A DNA stretch of 64,000 nucleotides, from assembly GCF_002386445.1 (NCBI RefSeq), contig NZ_DGIR01000056.1, forward strand, positions 1 through 64,000, in the 5' to 3' direction. The stretch is from Pseudomonas sp. UBA4617 (lineage in GTDB: Bacteria; Pseudomonadota; Gammaproteobacteria; Pseudomonadales; Pseudomonadaceae). Shown in pieces: positions 26,801 to 35,575 of this stretch (the first letter of the stretch is position 1; every line of letters begins with the position of its first letter). A program made the translations under genes and the position numbers. The notes under the pieces are model-generated. The model ran no database searches, was not told where the DNA came from, and saw nothing but the letters and a program-made list of their open reading frames with translations.

Positions 26801-28035
26801 TGATGACTACGAAGATTCTTCTGCTGAGTTTCTATTATCCGCCAGACCTTTCGGCCGGCTCATTTCGTGCAGAAGCGCTGGTCAGCGCCCTACGGGCCGA
26901 ATTGGGTGAGCAGGTGGACATAGACGTGATCACGACACGTCCTAACCGATACCATTCTTTTGTAGCCAATGCAGTGAGCCTCGAACGTTCACCGCTGCTG
27001 AGTATAAGACGGATCGATATTCCGACACATCGAAGCGGGATCAAAGACCAGGCCAAAGCCTTCGTCAGTTTTGCGAACAACGCGTTGAAGATTACGCGAA
27101 ATCAGCACTACGATCTGGTCTTCGCCACATCGTCGCGCTTAATGACTGCATCGCTTGGTGCCCTTATCGCCCGGCGAAATGCGTGTGCGCTATACTTGGA
27201 TATTCGTGACATATTCGTGGATACCCTACGCGATTTTCTGCCTTCCCGCTGGGGCCGTTTCGCAGCTTCAATTTTTTCGCCACTTGAACGCTGGACGATC
27301 AATAGTGCAACCCGGGTAAATTTGATTTCACCAGGTTTTTTGCCTTACTTTAATACCCGTTACCCCGGGCGAGACTTTACGCTTTACACTAACGGCGTCG
27401 ATGATTTATTCATCAACCAACTCTCGGCCTTGCAGGCGCCGGAGCCCAAGACTCCACCTCGTCGAATCAAAGTAGTGTATGCCGGCAACATCGGAACCGG
27501 ACAAGGGCTTCACCAGATACTTCCCGAACTTGCAAAAAGGCTTGCCGACCAGGTGGACTTTCATCTGATCGGGGACGGCAGCACATTGGAACACCTGAAA
27601 AATGCCTTGAAGCAGGCCCAGGTTGATAATGTATCCATTTCGCCACCGATGAAGCGAGATGAACTGCTTCGTGTTTATCATCAAGCAGACGTCCTTTTTT
27701 TGCACCTGAATAACCTGAAAGCTTTTCGCCGCGTTCTCCCCTCGAAATTATTTGAATACGCCGCCACGCATAAACCGATCTGGGGTGGCCTTTCCGGTTA
27801 CGCGGCTCGCTTTGCACAAAAGCGAATTAAAAACGCTGCAATCTTTGGACCTTGCGATGTTGAGGATGCCATTGAAGCATTCCAGCGTTTGGAAATGCAG
27901 CAGATCTCACGGTCTGAATTTGTCGAGCAATTCTCCCGCCACAATATCAAGAAGGAGATGGCCAAGGACATACTGCAACTATCGTCCAAATACGCAGCTC
28001 GACCCACCTGCCAAGTGACCAAAAGCCAATTGTAG
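26800..28035 (+). CDS. Glycosyltransferase family 4, last gene of the operon
   Basis: This GT-B glycosyltransferase has 411 residues. The N-terminal domain has the usual LLLSFYYPPDLSAGSFRAEAL beginning (residues 6-26), where a flexible glycine-containing loop binds the acceptor. The C-terminal domain shows VVYAGNIGTGQGL, HLIGDGSTLEHL and PSKLFEYAATHKPI. Two adjacent ATG codons (26800 and 26803) are possible starts; the first overlaps the previous stop. Base composition is visibly lower in GC than the core genes. A 552-base gene-free stretch follows. Confidence 0.9.
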   Translation: MMTTKILLLSFYYPPDLSAGSFRAEALVSALRAELGEQVDIDVITTRPNRYHSFVANAVSLERSPLLSIRRIDIPTHRSGIKDQAKAFVSFANNALKITRNQHYDLVFATSSRLMTASLGALIARRNACALYLDIRDIFVDTLRDFLPSRWGRFAASIFSPLERWTINSATRVNLISPGFLPYFNTRYPGRDFTLYTNGVDDLFINQLSALQAPEPKTPPRRIKVVYAGNIGTGQGLHQILPELAKRLADQVDFHLIGDGSTLEHLKNALKQAQVDNVSISPPMKRDELLRVYHQADVLFLHLNNLKAFRRVLPSKLFEYAATHKPIWGGLSGYAARFAQKRIKNAAIFGPCDVEDAIEAFQRLEMQQISRSEFVEQFSRHNIKKEMAKDILQLSSKYAARPTCQVTKSQL

Positions 28036-28587
28036 CGGATCAGTTATTTTGATGAATACGAACAGTTCGTGCTGAGTCGCCACCAATTTTATTGGCTTGA
28101 TATCATTATTTGTGCTCTCCAGCTTACCCCCGCCCTGCCTTCACCGCTGCAGCGCTCGTGAAAGCTCAGGATAAGCACCCGCACCAGCACTTTCAACCAG
28201 GGCCGAAGTGAACTCTTAGCCCTCTCGTGGGTCTCATCCTGACGGCTGTGCCGGTATCACGCGATCGAGAGTTCACCAGACCGACCTGAGGGCCTGGCCG
28301 CACCCGATTTTATTATTGTGACGTACCATGAATTTTGAGTGCCTCGCAGGCGCCGCAGGGTCGTTGCATTCCCTGTTCCTGCTCGGGATAATGCTTTACC
28401 AGATCCCGAAGGGTGAAAATTGGATCCTAATATGACCGCCACTACTATGCAGCCCAATGAGTATCGAACGCGTAAGCCCTGCGCCAAGATTGCCCGTTCG
28501 GTTACGCCTCACAGCCTTATCAGCTTCGTAGTAGCGTCGTTTGATGCATGCCCAAGCTGCATCACTCCAGAAGGCTAAAACAAGACA
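28036..28587. other. 552-base stretch without a recognisable gene
   Basis: I see no convincing coding region. A nine-base inverted repeat (gtgaactct at 28208-28216, agagttcac at 28268-28276) is present, with no clear terminator after the preceding operon. The mixed composition and lack of signals would suit a decayed gene or an old insertion junction, but no relic could be identified. Confidence 0.5.
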
Positions 28588-29673
28588 GTGACTAAGAATT
28601 TAATTATTTACGGCAGCTGCGTTTCCCGGGATATATTCAACCTCGAAGAAAACAGCGACTTCAATCTGCTGGAATACTACGCCAGATCTTCCATGGCTTC
28701 GCTTTGCAGCGAGGCTTATGCCAACGAAGACGCATTACAACGTATTCCTTCTGCCTTTCGGCGCCGCATGGTCGCCTACGATTTTTCCAAAGCAATGTTT
28801 TCCGAGGCCAACCAATTCAACGACTCGGATATAATTTTAATTGATCTTATCGATGAAAGATTTGATTTAATAGCTTTACCTTCTGGCCAATTGATAACGC
28901 TTTCGAATGAACTCACCGAGAGCGGCCTCCTCGAAGATCCCTCCATAACGGGTTACAAAATAATTTCTCATGGGTCCCCGGAGCGCCGCAAACTTTGGCT
29001 CCAAGGAATGCAAAAGTTATTTTCCTTTTTAAAGGACCGGAACAAGCTTGACCGTGTCATTGTCAATAAAGTTTTCTGGTCATCGCGGTTTGAGAAGGAA
29101 ACCGACACCCCCTTTCCGGTAGCCCCCACGGTCGTTGAAAAAGCCAATGCCGAACTGAACTGGATGTATAATGCATTGGCGCATGAATTGGCGGAGCAGC
29201 AATTCATCAGTTTTTCGCCTTCACTTCTAACTGCTGATGAACAACACAAATGGGGCGTTTCGCCTTTTCATTACTGCGAAGGCTACTACATAGAAGCGCT
29301 CACCCAAATCAGAAGAAAATTTGCGAATCTGCACGAGGCAGTTGCCGAATCCTCTTTCGTTCCCCGGCCACATCCGCCACTGATCTCCGGCGATGCAAAG
29401 CTGACCGTAGCCGCATTCCAAGCCGACGAAGAAGTCTTTGCACATTGCTCGTTAGTAATCGACGGACAGCTCCAGGAAAACGGAAATTTTGCTTTTTACC
29501 TTGTCATTGATGGCGCGCGTAGTGATGTACGCTGGTACGAAGCCTCGCCGGACGCCCGTTTTCGGATTCCTGGGAAGTACGACACATTGGAAATTATGGC
29601 TTTCTACAAAGATGCAGCCGAAGATCAGATATCCGCAAAATGCACGGTGGAACAGATCGGCGACTTTCAATGA
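28588..29673 (+). CDS. DUF6270-type protein, possible SGNH-like esterase
   Basis: This 361-residue protein starts with a hydrophobic strand and IIYGSCVSRD, the hallmark of DUF6270, where the Ser of GSCVSRD is placed like the nucleophile of SGNH hydrolases. Further conserved-looking parts are YDFSKAMF and IILIDLIDERFDL. HKWGVSPFHYCEGYYIEAL may supply the downstream acid/base histidine. Residues about 265-360 look like a separate beta-sandwich. No signal peptide is visible. The start is a GTG with a distant aagg; a later start is possible. It stands alone between the 13-28 kb operon and a convergent O-acetyltransferase, so a role in surface-sugar acylation is plausible but inferred. Confidence 0.75.
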   Translation: MTKNLIIYGSCVSRDIFNLEENSDFNLLEYYARSSMASLCSEAYANEDALQRIPSAFRRRMVAYDFSKAMFSEANQFNDSDIILIDLIDERFDLIALPSGQLITLSNELTESGLLEDPSITGYKIISHGSPERRKLWLQGMQKLFSFLKDRNKLDRVIVNKVFWSSRFEKETDTPFPVAPTVVEKANAELNWMYNALAHELAEQQFISFSPSLLTADEQHKWGVSPFHYCEGYYIEALTQIRRKFANLHEAVAESSFVPRPHPPLISGDAKLTVAAFQADEEVFAHCSLVIDGQLQENGNFAFYLVIDGARSDVRWYEASPDARFRIPGKYDTLEIMAFYKDAAEDQISAKCTVEQIGDFQ

Positions 29674-29736
29674 CCCCTGGCGATACTGTAAACGAGGCGT
29701 TTGCTAAACTTTAAGTGCTAACTCCTCCCGGACGAC

Positions 29737-29760
29737 AAAGGCGGCTGGCCAGCCGCCTTT
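29737..29760. terminator. Bidirectional terminator (perfect 24-base palindrome)
   Basis: aaaggcggctgg / ccagccgccttt is a perfect palindrome with A- and T-flanks, between the convergent DUF6270 gene and the O-acetyltransferase gene. It can terminate transcription from both sides. Confidence 0.85.
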
Positions 29761-29767
29761 TCAGTTT

Positions 29768-31741
29768 CTATTTTTTAGAAAGCAATCCAGGCACATTTTT
29801 ATCGGCAATGGATAGGCGCCCAATCTGCTCTGAGCCTGCCATGCTCAAGTGGCCAAGGTCAAAATAGATTGGTTTCCCTAGTAAATAAACAGAACACGTA
29901 CCGTTATTGCATATATAGTCTCGCAACGTAAAAGTCTTCACATTGTTGTAGTTTTGGGCAATTTCGATAATCTGGTTATTTATCTCGGTTTCACCCGTAT
30001 CGGCGTACTCACCCCGTGTCAGGCAATCGACCCCTGGAATCTTCATAGCTTTGAGGTCACACGACCTATCATAGGACTTGAAGATCGGGACCTTCAGGCC
30101 AATGATGATGTTCTTCCCGGTAGCTGATAGTTCCCTGATCAGGCCACTAATGTCTTCCACATAGTTTTTTGTTCTGTACCTGTAACCTTGCCAATCCGCA
30201 CTCACAATGATGGTATCGTAGTCATCAAAATGTTCCCTGACTTGCGAATTGAACTTCTGACACGAGGCCCGGCTAGCCGCCTTTACATAAGGAAGACTCG
30301 TGCTACCTGCAAAGGGCACACAAGAATTGTGGGAGATATTGCGCATGGCGATACCACGGTCCTCAGCAATGACTTTCCAGTAGCCAACGTACTGGGCTGA
30401 ATTCGAGTCACCAAAAATCAGCACACTTGGCTTTTTCCCGCCTGGGCCAATAATGCATCGCTCTTCCTCAATCAAACTGGCATCGTAGCGAGAGGTTTGA
30501 CAATTGTACTCATAGCGGTAAGCCGCTTTGGTCTGATTGAAGTGCTCAGTCACCTTGGCATGATAACCCTCCGGCGAAAGCTCTTTTACAAGGCCTTTGG
30601 TACTGATAGCGTAATAACTAACGGAAACGGTCAGTACAGCAACCAGCGCTACCGCAAAGCCTTTGAGATTTAGCGGCCTTTGCGCAGGGCGCCGGAATGG
30701 CACTTCAACCAGGTAATAGGAGATCAACGTCATAGTTACCAGCAACACGACACAGATCAAATAGCCAGCGCCTGCCGGTTGACCATAGGCATAACGATAA
30801 AACGCCAAAATTGGCCAATGCCACAAATATAATGAAAATGATACAAGCCCGACAAACACAAGGAGACGCGTAGACAACAACGCACTGACTATGTTGTTAC
30901 CCACCGCCCCGGCAAAAATCACACAGGCGACGCCTATTACCGGCAGCAGCGAATTGACGCCAGGGAAACCACCTGCCTCCGTTAGAAAAACCATTGACAA
31001 GCAGACTGCAAGCATGCCAATGACGGCCAAAACCTGGGAAATCTTTTTATTAACGCGGCCTTTCCATGCCTCGCTTGCGAACAATGCAAGCGCACCTATC
31101 AGCAATTCGCCCGCACGCGAAGGAAGCATATAATAAGCAAACTTAGGATCGGAAACCAGCTTGCTTTCAGCATATAGAACCGACACCGAGGCTAATAGCA
31201 GAGCAGTCAGGACCACCCCTTTCCGCCCCCCTAACCTATACAGCATCATCAGCAATGCAGGCCAAATCAGATAGAACTGCTCTTCTACACCCAGTGACCA
31301 CATATGCAGAAGCGGCACCATATCTGAAGAGGCTGCAAAATAGCTTATATCCAAATACTTCCAGAAATATATATTTGCAAGCGAAACGGTTGAAGCGATT
31401 GCCGATGAAGCCAAATCCTTGGCATCCATCGGCACCATGAAGACCAACCCGAACAGCGTGGTAATAAAAATAAGAAAGAACGCAGCAGGGAAGATTCTTT
31501 TCATCCGCCTCAGATAGAAATTCGAAAAAGAAAACTCGCCTCTACGAACCTCTTTAAGAATAATACCCGTAATCAAATACCCTGAAATTACAAAAAATAT
31601 ATCTACGCCGACAAAACCACCTGGCAACCACCGTTTGTCAAAGTGAAAAATTACAACCGCCAATACCGCCAGAGCCCTTAAACCGTCTATATCTGGGCGG
31701 TAAGACATTTTTGCAACTTGCATCTGGGAATTCCCTTTCAT
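29768..31741 (-). CDS. OafA/YrhL-type acyltransferase with SGNH domain
   Basis: This 657-residue inner-membrane O-acetyltransferase has an N-terminal acyltransferase-3 domain of about ten helices (beginning RPDIDGLRALAVLAVVIFHF, with the conserved DGLRA and His). An SGNH domain follows: VLIFGDSNSAQY holds the Ser nucleophile and DLGHLSMAGSEQIG the Asp/His pair. Such proteins pass acetyl groups across the membrane and attach them to O-antigen or peptidoglycan sugars, so O-antigen acetylation is the likely role. Three in-frame ATG codons (31741, 31723, 31708) are possible starts. It is a single-gene unit between operons, with AT-rich codons. Confidence 0.92.
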   Translation of the reverse strand: MKGNSQMQVAKMSYRPDIDGLRALAVLAVVIFHFDKRWLPGGFVGVDIFFVISGYLITGIILKEVRRGEFSFSNFYLRRMKRIFPAAFFLIFITTLFGLVFMVPMDAKDLASSAIASTVSLANIYFWKYLDISYFAASSDMVPLLHMWSLGVEEQFYLIWPALLMMLYRLGGRKGVVLTALLLASVSVLYAESKLVSDPKFAYYMLPSRAGELLIGALALFASEAWKGRVNKKISQVLAVIGMLAVCLSMVFLTEAGGFPGVNSLLPVIGVACVIFAGAVGNNIVSALLSTRLLVFVGLVSFSLYLWHWPILAFYRYAYGQPAGAGYLICVVLLVTMTLISYYLVEVPFRRPAQRPLNLKGFAVALVAVLTVSVSYYAISTKGLVKELSPEGYHAKVTEHFNQTKAAYRYEYNCQTSRYDASLIEEERCIIGPGGKKPSVLIFGDSNSAQYVGYWKVIAEDRGIAMRNISHNSCVPFAGSTSLPYVKAASRASCQKFNSQVREHFDDYDTIIVSADWQGYRYRTKNYVEDISGLIRELSATGKNIIIGLKVPIFKSYDRSCDLKAMKIPGVDCLTRGEYADTGETEINNQIIEIAQNYNNVKTFTLRDYICNNGTCSVYLLGKPIYFDLGHLSMAGSEQIGRLSIADKNVPGLLSKK

Positions 31742-31903
31742 AGGTCTTACGGTGAACCTGCAAATATACAGATTTGGCAGCGTTTACTACCTTTCTTTTT
31801 TAGAAAAGCGGCTCTGTTCTCAAAAATGGTGGCTGATCATGCGTTGGCGTATCGAGGCGGCATGGGTGAATCAGACATGCTCATTGGCTCTGCTGCGGGA
31901 GCA

Positions 31904-31924
31904 AAGGCGGTGATTTACCGCCTT
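31904..31924 (-). terminator. Hairpin downstream of rmlA
   Basis: An eight-base-pair stem (aaggcggt / accgcctt) with a five-base loop, 37 bases beyond the rmlA stop on the minus strand, followed by a short T-tract. It is the probable end of the minus-strand operon that begins near 39610. Confidence 0.6.
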
Positions 31925-31960
31925 ATCGATTGGTCGCCCTGGGGTAGTTCAAGACGCCCT

Positions 31961-32851
31961 TCAATAAACGCGGTCCTGCACCAACCTCTTCAAATACTGC
32001 CCATAGCCATTCTTGGCCAACGGCTCAGCCAGCTTCAGCAACTGCTCCGCCCCAATCCACCCCTGCCTGAACGCCACCTCTTCCGGACAAGCCACCTTCA
32101 ACCCCTGCCGCCGCTCGATGGTAGCGATGTACCCGCTGGCCTCCAATAATGAATCATGCGTCCCGGTATCCAGCCAGGCATACCCGCGCCCCATGATCTC
32201 CACCGACAACCGGTTCTGTTCCAGATAGGCGCGGTTCACGTCGGTGATCTCCAGCTCGCCCCGCGCAGACGGCCGGATTCCCTTGGCTATCTCGATCACA
32301 TCGTTGTCGTAAAAGTACAAACCGGTGACGGCGTAGTTGGACTTGGGTTTGGCTGGCTTTTCTTCCAGGCTGATGGCCTTGCCCTGCGCGTCAAACTCGA
32401 CCACACCGTAACGTTCGGGGTCTTGCACGTGGTAGGCAAAGACACTTGCACTGCCCTGCCGGCTCATGGCGCTGCACAGCAACTGCTGGAAGTCGTGGCC
32501 GTAATAGATATTGTCCCCTAGCACCAGCGCGGTGGGTGCACTGCCAATGAAGTGCTCGCCAATCAAAAAAGCCTGGGCCAAGCCGTCGGGGGACGGTTGT
32601 ACAGCATAGGTAATATTGATACCCCAGCAGTGGCCGTCGCCCAACAATTGCTCGAAGCGCGGGGTATCCTGCGGGGTGGAGATGATCAGAATGTCGTGGA
32701 TACCCGCCAGCATCAGCGTGGTCAGCGGATAGTAGATCATCGGTTTGTCGTACACCGGCAGCAGCTGCTTGGAAATTGCCAGCGTCGCCGGATGCAAACG
32801 GGTACCTGACCCACCCGCCAGAATGATGCCTTTACGCTTGATAGTGTTCAT
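31961..32851 (-). CDS. rfbA: Glucose-1-phosphate thymidylyltransferase
   Basis: RmlA makes dTDP-glucose from glucose-1-phosphate and dTTP, the first step towards dTDP-L-rhamnose. The 296-residue protein has the nucleotidyltransferase signature LAGGSGTRLHPAT, KQLLPVYDKPMIYYPL, and GDNIYYGHDF with the metal-binding Asp. EEKPAKPKSNYAVTGLYFYD is also conserved. The length matches the RmlA family. It is the last gene of the C-B-D-A series and overlaps the rmlD stop by four bases. Confidence 0.96.
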   Translation of the reverse strand: MNTIKRKGIILAGGSGTRLHPATLAISKQLLPVYDKPMIYYPLTTLMLAGIHDILIISTPQDTPRFEQLLGDGHCWGINITYAVQPSPDGLAQAFLIGEHFIGSAPTALVLGDNIYYGHDFQQLLCSAMSRQGSASVFAYHVQDPERYGVVEFDAQGKAISLEEKPAKPKSNYAVTGLYFYDNDVIEIAKGIRPSARGELEITDVNRAYLEQNRLSVEIMGRGYAWLDTGTHDSLLEASGYIATIERRQGLKVACPEEVAFRQGWIGAEQLLKLAEPLAKNGYGQYLKRLVQDRVY

Positions 32852-33744
32852 TTCTCATGTATTTCCGTAAGCATGCGAGCCACCCCCAGGCGCCAGTCTG
32901 GCAGGGTCAGGGCAAACGCTCTCTGAAGTTTGTGGGTGTCCAGACGCGAATTGGCCGGCCGCTTGGCCGGGGTCGGATAAGCAGCGGTGGTCAACGGGTT
33001 GACCTGTTCTGCATGGGCTTTCAGGGGCACGCCCTGGGCAGCTGCATGTTCCAGTACGTAGCGGGCATAGCCACACCAGGTGGTTTCGCCGCCAGCCGCC
33101 AGGTGGTAAAGACCGGCCAGGGCCGGATCGGCCTGGGTGGCAGTGATAGCGTGGGCGGTGATGTCGGCGATCAGCTCGGCGCCGGTCGGGGCGCCATGCT
33201 GGTCGTCAATCACCCCCAGGCTGTCACGCTCCGCAGCCAGGCGCAGCATGGTCCTGGCGAAGTTGTTGCCACGCGCGGCATACACCCAGCAGGTGCGGAA
33301 GATCAGGTACTGGCAGCCGGCAGCCTGAACGGCCTGCTCGCCGGCCAGTTTACTTTCGCCATAGACATTCACAGGGCCGACAAGGTCTTCTTCATGCCAA
33401 GGCCGGTTCCCCTGCCCCGGGAACACATAATCGGTGGAATAATGCACCAGCAAAGCACCGCAGTCGGCTGCGGCGCGGGCCAGTACACCGACAGCTTCGG
33501 CGTTTACCTTGAAGGCTTGCTCGCGCTCGCTTTCCGCCTTGTCCACGGCGGTATAGGCGGCAGCGTTGACGATTACATCAGGCGAATAGGCGCGTACAGT
33601 TTCGGCCAGGCCCGGCAGGTTGGCCAGGTCGCCGCAGTGCGCCTGGCTGCGTGAGTTCAGCGCCAGCAAATGGCCCAGCGGGGCCAGGCTGCGTTGCAGC
33701 TCCCAGCCGACCTGGCCGTCCTTGCCCAATAGCAGAATCTTCAT
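32848..33744 (-). CDS. rfbD: dTDP-4-dehydrorhamnose reductase
   Basis: RmlD performs the final NAD(P)H-dependent reduction to dTDP-L-rhamnose. The 298-residue protein has the Rossmann loop GKDGQVGWEL, NAAAYTAVDKAE, YSTDYVFPG and the catalytic YGESK. The C-terminal domain carries KRPANSRLD, typical of the family. The start at 33744 (MKILLLGKDGQ) overlaps the rmlB stop by four bases and is preferred over an in-frame start at 33813, which would lie inside rmlB. Confidence 0.95.
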   Translation of the reverse strand: MKILLLGKDGQVGWELQRSLAPLGHLLALNSRSQAHCGDLANLPGLAETVRAYSPDVIVNAAAYTAVDKAESEREQAFKVNAEAVGVLARAAADCGALLVHYSTDYVFPGQGNRPWHEEDLVGPVNVYGESKLAGEQAVQAAGCQYLIFRTCWVYAARGNNFARTMLRLAAERDSLGVIDDQHGAPTGAELIADITAHAITATQADPALAGLYHLAAGGETTWCGYARYVLEHAAAQGVPLKAHAEQVNPLTTAAYPTPAKRPANSRLDTHKLQRAFALTLPDWRLGVARMLTEIHEK

Positions 33745-34811
33745 GCCGAGCGCTCTGCATAGTTCTTCTCGACCCAGTCTCGGTAGCTGCCAGACTGCAC
33801 GTTCTGCACCCACTCCTGGTTGTCGAGGTACCAGGCCACGGTCTTGCGGATGCCGGTTTCGAAGGTTTCGGCAGGTTTCCAGTCCAGTTCACGCTCGAGC
33901 TTGCGGGCATCGATGGCGTAGCGGCGGTCGTGCCCGGGGCGATCGGTCACGTAGGTGATCTGTTCGGCGTAGGGTTTGCCATCCGGGCGCGGGCGCAGTT
34001 CGTCCAGCAGGGCACACACGCGGTTGACGATTTCCAGGTTGGGCTTTTCATTCCAGCCGCCCACGTTGTACACCTCGCCGGTTTCACCGGCTTCCAGTAC
34101 GCGGCGGATGGCGCTGCAGTGGTCCTTGACGTACAGCCAGTCGCGAATTTGCTGGCCGTCACCGTACACCGGCAGCGGTTTGCCGGCCAGGGCGTTGACG
34201 ATCATCAGCGGGATGAGCTTTTCCGGGAAGTGGTACGGGCCGTAGTTGTTCGAGCAGTTGGTGGTAAGCACCGGCAGGCCATAGGTGTGGTGGTACGAAC
34301 GCACCAAGTGGTCGCTAGCCGCCTTGCTCGCCGAGTATGGGCTATTGGGCTGGTACTGGTGGGTTTCGGTGAAGGCGGGTTCGTCGGCAGCCAGCGAACC
34401 GTAGACTTCGTCGGTGGACACGTGCAGGAAGCGGAATGACTGGCGTGCCTGGTCATCCAGGCCGCCCCAGTAGGCGCGTACCGCTTCCAGCAGGCGGAAG
34501 GTACCGACGATGTTGGTTTCGATGAAGTCTTCGGGGCCGTGGATCGAGCGGTCGACGTGCGACTCGGCAGCAAAGTTGACGATGGCCCGCGGCTGGTGCT
34601 CCTGCAGCAGACGGGCTACCAGCGCGGAGTCGCCGATGTCACCGTGTACGAAGATGTGCCGCTGGTCGCCTTGCAGGCTCGCAAGGGTCTGCAGGTTGCC
34701 TGCGTAGGTAAGTTTGTCGAGGTTGACCACAGCCTCATCACTGCCGGCCAGCCAGTCCAGCACGAAGTTCGCGCCGATAAAGCCTGCGCCGCCGGTTACC
34801 AGAATGGTCAT
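33741..34811 (-). CDS. rfbB: dTDP-glucose 4,6-dehydratase
   Basis: RmlB converts dTDP-glucose to dTDP-4-keto-6-deoxyglucose. The 356-residue extended SDR has the NAD motif TGGAGFIGANFV, the STDEVYG stretch with the catalytic Thr/Asp/Glu, and YSASKAASDHLV with Tyr and Lys. NNYGPYHFPEKLIPL is also conserved. It is coupled to rmlD by a four-base overlap and lies 124 bases after rmlC. These four genes supply L-rhamnose to the O-antigen and probably also to the LPS core. Confidence 0.96.
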   Translation of the reverse strand: MTILVTGGAGFIGANFVLDWLAGSDEAVVNLDKLTYAGNLQTLASLQGDQRHIFVHGDIGDSALVARLLQEHQPRAIVNFAAESHVDRSIHGPEDFIETNIVGTFRLLEAVRAYWGGLDDQARQSFRFLHVSTDEVYGSLAADEPAFTETHQYQPNSPYSASKAASDHLVRSYHHTYGLPVLTTNCSNNYGPYHFPEKLIPLMIVNALAGKPLPVYGDGQQIRDWLYVKDHCSAIRRVLEAGETGEVYNVGGWNEKPNLEIVNRVCALLDELRPRPDGKPYAEQITYVTDRPGHDRRYAIDARKLERELDWKPAETFETGIRKTVAWYLDNQEWVQNVQSGSYRDWVEKNYAERSA

Positions 34812-34935
34812 GTTCGTCTGCTTCCGCTGTCATGGTCTGCTGTTGCATCTTCTGGATTCTAGCCGCTCGGCGCTGCAGCCGAGCAGGAAGATGATATCGT
34901 CGTGCTACTTCCCTACCCCTGCATGGACTGTTTGC

Positions 34936-35478
34936 TCAATCGAAGCAATCCAGATCCCGCAGCGCTGTGCCAACCTGGTCCTTGCCTGACAGCAAAGGCC
35001 GCTCGACAGGCCACTGAATACCGACGTTGGGGTCATTCCAAGCCAGGCAACGCTCGAACTTGGGGGCATAGTAATCTGTGGTCTTGTACAGGAATTCCGC
35101 ATGATCGGACAACACGACAAAACCGTGGGCGAAACCTTCCGGAATCCACATCTGCTGCTTGTTGTGCGCTGAAAGACGGGCCCCGACCCACTGGCCGAAC
35201 GTAGGCGAAGAACGGCGCAAGTCTACCGCGACATCGAACACATCACCGGCGACTACCCTTACCAGTTTGCCCTGTGGTTGATGCACTTGGTAATGCAAGC
35301 CGCGCAGTACATGTCGGCGCGAGCTGGAGTGGTTATCCTGGACGAAATTGACGGGGCGCTGTACCAGGCGCTCGAAAACTGTGTGGTTGAAGCTTTCGAA
35401 GAAGAACCCGCGGTCATCGGTGAATACGTTTGGCTCAAGCAGCAGGACTTCGGGTATTGCGAGGGGGGTTGCTTTCAT
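34936..35478 (-). CDS. rfbC: dTDP-4-dehydrorhamnose 3,5-epimerase
   Basis: RmlC epimerises the keto-sugar from RmlB at C3 and C5. The 180-residue cupin shows LLEPNVFTDDRGFFFESFN, RGLHYQ with the catalytic His, VDLRRSSPTFGQW and YKTTDYYAP with the second catalytic region. The length and C-terminus are normal. It precedes rmlB in transcription order, giving C-B-D-A rather than the B-D-A-C order common in pseudomonads. Confidence 0.96.
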   Translation of the reverse strand: MKATPLAIPEVLLLEPNVFTDDRGFFFESFNHTVFERLVQRPVNFVQDNHSSSRRHVLRGLHYQVHQPQGKLVRVVAGDVFDVAVDLRRSSPTFGQWVGARLSAHNKQQMWIPEGFAHGFVVLSDHAEFLYKTTDYYAPKFERCLAWNDPNVGIQWPVERPLLSGKDQVGTALRDLDCFD

Positions 35479-35575
35479 TTAACTGCCTTGAAAAATAGTT
35501 ACATGCCGGCTGCCCCCCGAAGGCACCGCGCAACGCCGGGGACAACTGGTGACCCTGGCGTTGCACTTCGGCGGG

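Noticed and set aside
28257..28487. A 76-codon minus-strand frame in the empty stretch
   Set aside because: No ribosome site, no family resemblance and poor composition; treated as non-coding.
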